Shown: one piece after another, positions 62,797 to 64,000 of the stretch
Position numbering within the stretch: position 1 is the first letter of the stretch
Layout of the letters: the number at the start of each line of letters is the position of its first letter
NCBI RefSeq assembly: GCF_000744815.1
Contig: NZ_JQMQ01000005.1
Location: 3,480,055-3,544,054, forward strand
Direction: 5' to 3'
Origin: Phaeacidiphilus oryzae TH49
GTDB lineage: Bacteria > Actinomycetota > Actinomycetes > Streptomycetales > Streptomycetaceae
Length of the DNA: 64,000 nt
Notes under the pieces: generated by a model
Databases searched by the model: none
Seen by the model: the letters and a program-made list of their open reading frames with translations, nothing else
What the model was told of the DNA's origin: nothing
Translations under genes and position numbers: made by a program

Positions 62797-64000
62797 GTGA
62801 GCACCTTGAGCGGTAGGGGCCCCGCCACCAGCACGATCACCATCACCCCGCAGGGAGCGCCGAACCGCCGCAACACCGAGCTGGCCCTCCTCGTCTTCGC
62901 GGTGCTGATCCCGGTCTTCGCCTACGCCAACACGGGTCTGGCGATGGACGGGTCGGTGCCCGCCGGGATGCTGGGCTACGGCCTGGGGATGGGCGGCCTG
63001 GCACTGGTCGCCCACCTGGTGGTGCGCCGCTGGGCGCCGTACGCGGATCCGCTGATGCTGCCGATCGCCACCCTCCTCAACGGGCTCGGGCTGGTCTTCA
63101 TCTGGCGGCTGGACAAGGCCAAGGAGCTGCAGGACAACTCCAGCTCGGCGCCGACCCAGCTGGTCTGGTCCGCGCTCGGCGTGGGCCTCTTCGTGGGCGT
63201 GCTGATCCTGCTGCGGGACCACCGGCTGCTCCAGCGCTACACCTACATCTCGATGGCGGCGGCCATCGTGCTGCTCGCCGCCCCGGCGTTCTTCCCGGCG
63301 GTCTACGGCGCCAAGGTGTGGATCAAGATCGGCGGGTTCTCCATCCAGCCGGGCGAGTTCGCCAAGCTGGTGCTGCCGGTGTTCTTCGCCGGCTACCTGA
63401 TGGTGAAGCGGGACGCCCTCGCGCTGGCCTCCCGGCGGGTGCTGGGGCTCTACCTGCCGCGCGGCCGGGACCTCGGGCCCATCCTCGCGGTCTGGCTGCT
63501 CTCCCTGCTGATCCTGGTCTTCGAGACGGACCTGGGCACCTCGCTGCTCTTCTTCGGCATGTTCGTGCTGATGCTGTACGTCGCCACCGAGCGCACCAGC
63601 TGGATCGCGGTCGGGCTGCTGCTGTCGGCCGGCGGGGCCTTCGCGGTGGGCTCCACCGAGGGCCACGTCCACCAGCGGGTCACCGACTGGCTCCACCCCT
63701 TCGCCCAGGGGCTGGCGCACAAGGGCAACTCGCAGCTCGCCGAGTCGCTCTTCGCCCTCGGCTCCGGCGGGACCCTGGGCACCGGACTGGGCCAGGGCCA
63801 CTCCTGGCTGATCGGCTTCGCCGCCAAGAGCGACTTCATCCTCGGCACCATCGGCGAGGAGCTCGGGCTGGCCGGGCTGATGGCGCTCTTCCTCCTCTAC
63901 GCGCTGCTGGTGGAGCGGGGGATGCGGACCGCCCTGGCGGCCCGCGACCCGTTCGGGAAGCTGCTGGCGGTCGGCCTCTCCGGCGGCCTCGCCCTCCAGG
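62797..64000 (+). CDS. FtsW/RodA/SpoVE-family SEDS protein (truncated by the window)
   Basis: More than 400 aa, open to the end of the window, with about ten membrane helices. GAKVWIKIGGFSIQPGEFAKL (in parts) and ETDLGTSLLFF match the SEDS family, which polymerises peptidoglycan. It follows pstP by 12 nt, as in the conserved fhaA-fhaB-pstP-rodA-pbpA-pkn cluster of actinobacteria. The start is GTG. Penicillin-binding protein and PASTA-kinase genes would be expected next. Confidence 0.92.
   Translation, partial: MSTLSGRGPATSTITITPQGAPNRRNTELALLVFAVLIPVFAYANTGLAMDGSVPAGMLGYGLGMGGLALVAHLVVRRWAPYADPLMLPIATLLNGLGLVFIWRLDKAKELQDNSSSAPTQLVWSALGVGLFVGVLILLRDHRLLQRYTYISMAAAIVLLAAPAFFPAVYGAKVWIKIGGFSIQPGEFAKLVLPVFFAGYLMVKRDALALASRRVLGLYLPRGRDLGPILAVWLLSLLILVFETDLGTSLLFFGMFVLMLYVATERTSWIAVGLLLSAGGAFAVGSTEGHVHQRVTDWLHPFAQGLAHKGNSQLAESLFALGSGGTLGTGLGQGHSWLIGFAAKSDFILGTIGEELGLAGLMALFLLYALLVERGMRTALAARDPFGKLLAVGLSGGLALQ

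Overview
The window is very GC-rich actinobacterial chromosome, most likely from Streptomyces or a close relative in Streptomycetaceae. The evidence is strong G/C bias at third codon positions, a mycothiol-dependent enzyme family, a PafE/Bpa-type proteasome activator, two branched-chain keto-acid dehydrogenase clusters, many GTG/TTG starts, and an FhaA-FhaB-PstP-RodA/FtsW cell-wall operon. I see no phage, IS element, integrase or CRISPR array. About 50 protein genes and one tRNA are supported.

Layout. 0-5 kb: nitrilase-type amidohydrolase, mycothiol-dependent maleylpyruvate isomerase relative, a GntR regulator with an MFS transporter, and a secreted M64 peptidase. 5-9 kb: first bkd operon (E1 alpha, E1 beta, E2). 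9-18 kb: LuxR-type response regulator, aminoglycoside phosphotransferase-like kinase, two transmembrane Ser/Thr kinases, proteasome activator, a broken Pro-rich membrane protein, quinone oxidoreductase and a K+ channel. 19-26 kb: MoeA/MobA molybdenum-cofactor genes, an acyl-CoA dehydrogenase, a DUF5819-HTTM pair, a TrmH-type methylase and a CGNR zinc-finger regulator. 26-36 kb: MarR/MFS and TetR, Lrp/AsnC, second bkd operon, acyl-CoA synthetase, rhodanese, J-domain protein. 37-46.6 kb: multidomain SpoIIE phosphatase, MarR, XRE-type regulator, ATP-binding (anti-sigma-like) protein, an MFS protein with carboxypeptidase-regulatory-like repeats, azoreductase. 46.8-59 kb: a catabolic island. 59-64 kb: tRNA-Leu(CAG) and the fhaA-fhaB-pstP-rodA/ftsW operon, cut by the window end.

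The most interesting unit is the 49.9-59.0 kb island: class III aminotransferase, aldehyde dehydrogenase, DUF3830 protein, amidase, D-2-hydroxyacid dehydrogenase, two Asp/Glu racemase/maleate isomerase-family paralogues and a GntR/FCD regulator. A large FAD/Fe-S dehydrogenase lies directly downstream of the aminotransferase. All three promoter regions of the island carry the same near-palindrome, TTGTCAACAA followed by YCTNCA, which looks like the operator of the resident GntR protein. The genes look like one locally controlled pathway for a nitrogen-containing carbon source that I cannot name.

Three sequence-level patterns cut across genes. (1) Five copies of a tiered hairpin element built on GGGGCGCGGGGAACTGCGCG lie only between convergent genes, with compensatory changes in the stems. 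(2) The palindrome CTGAC-N5-GTCAG occurs upstream of four genes, two of them fatty-acid genes. (3) Three genes (a Pro-rich membrane protein, moeA, fhaA) and possibly a fourth (an ATP-binding protein) are interrupted by what look like single-base deletions, at least two of them in C/G runs, which suggests homopolymer errors in the assembly.
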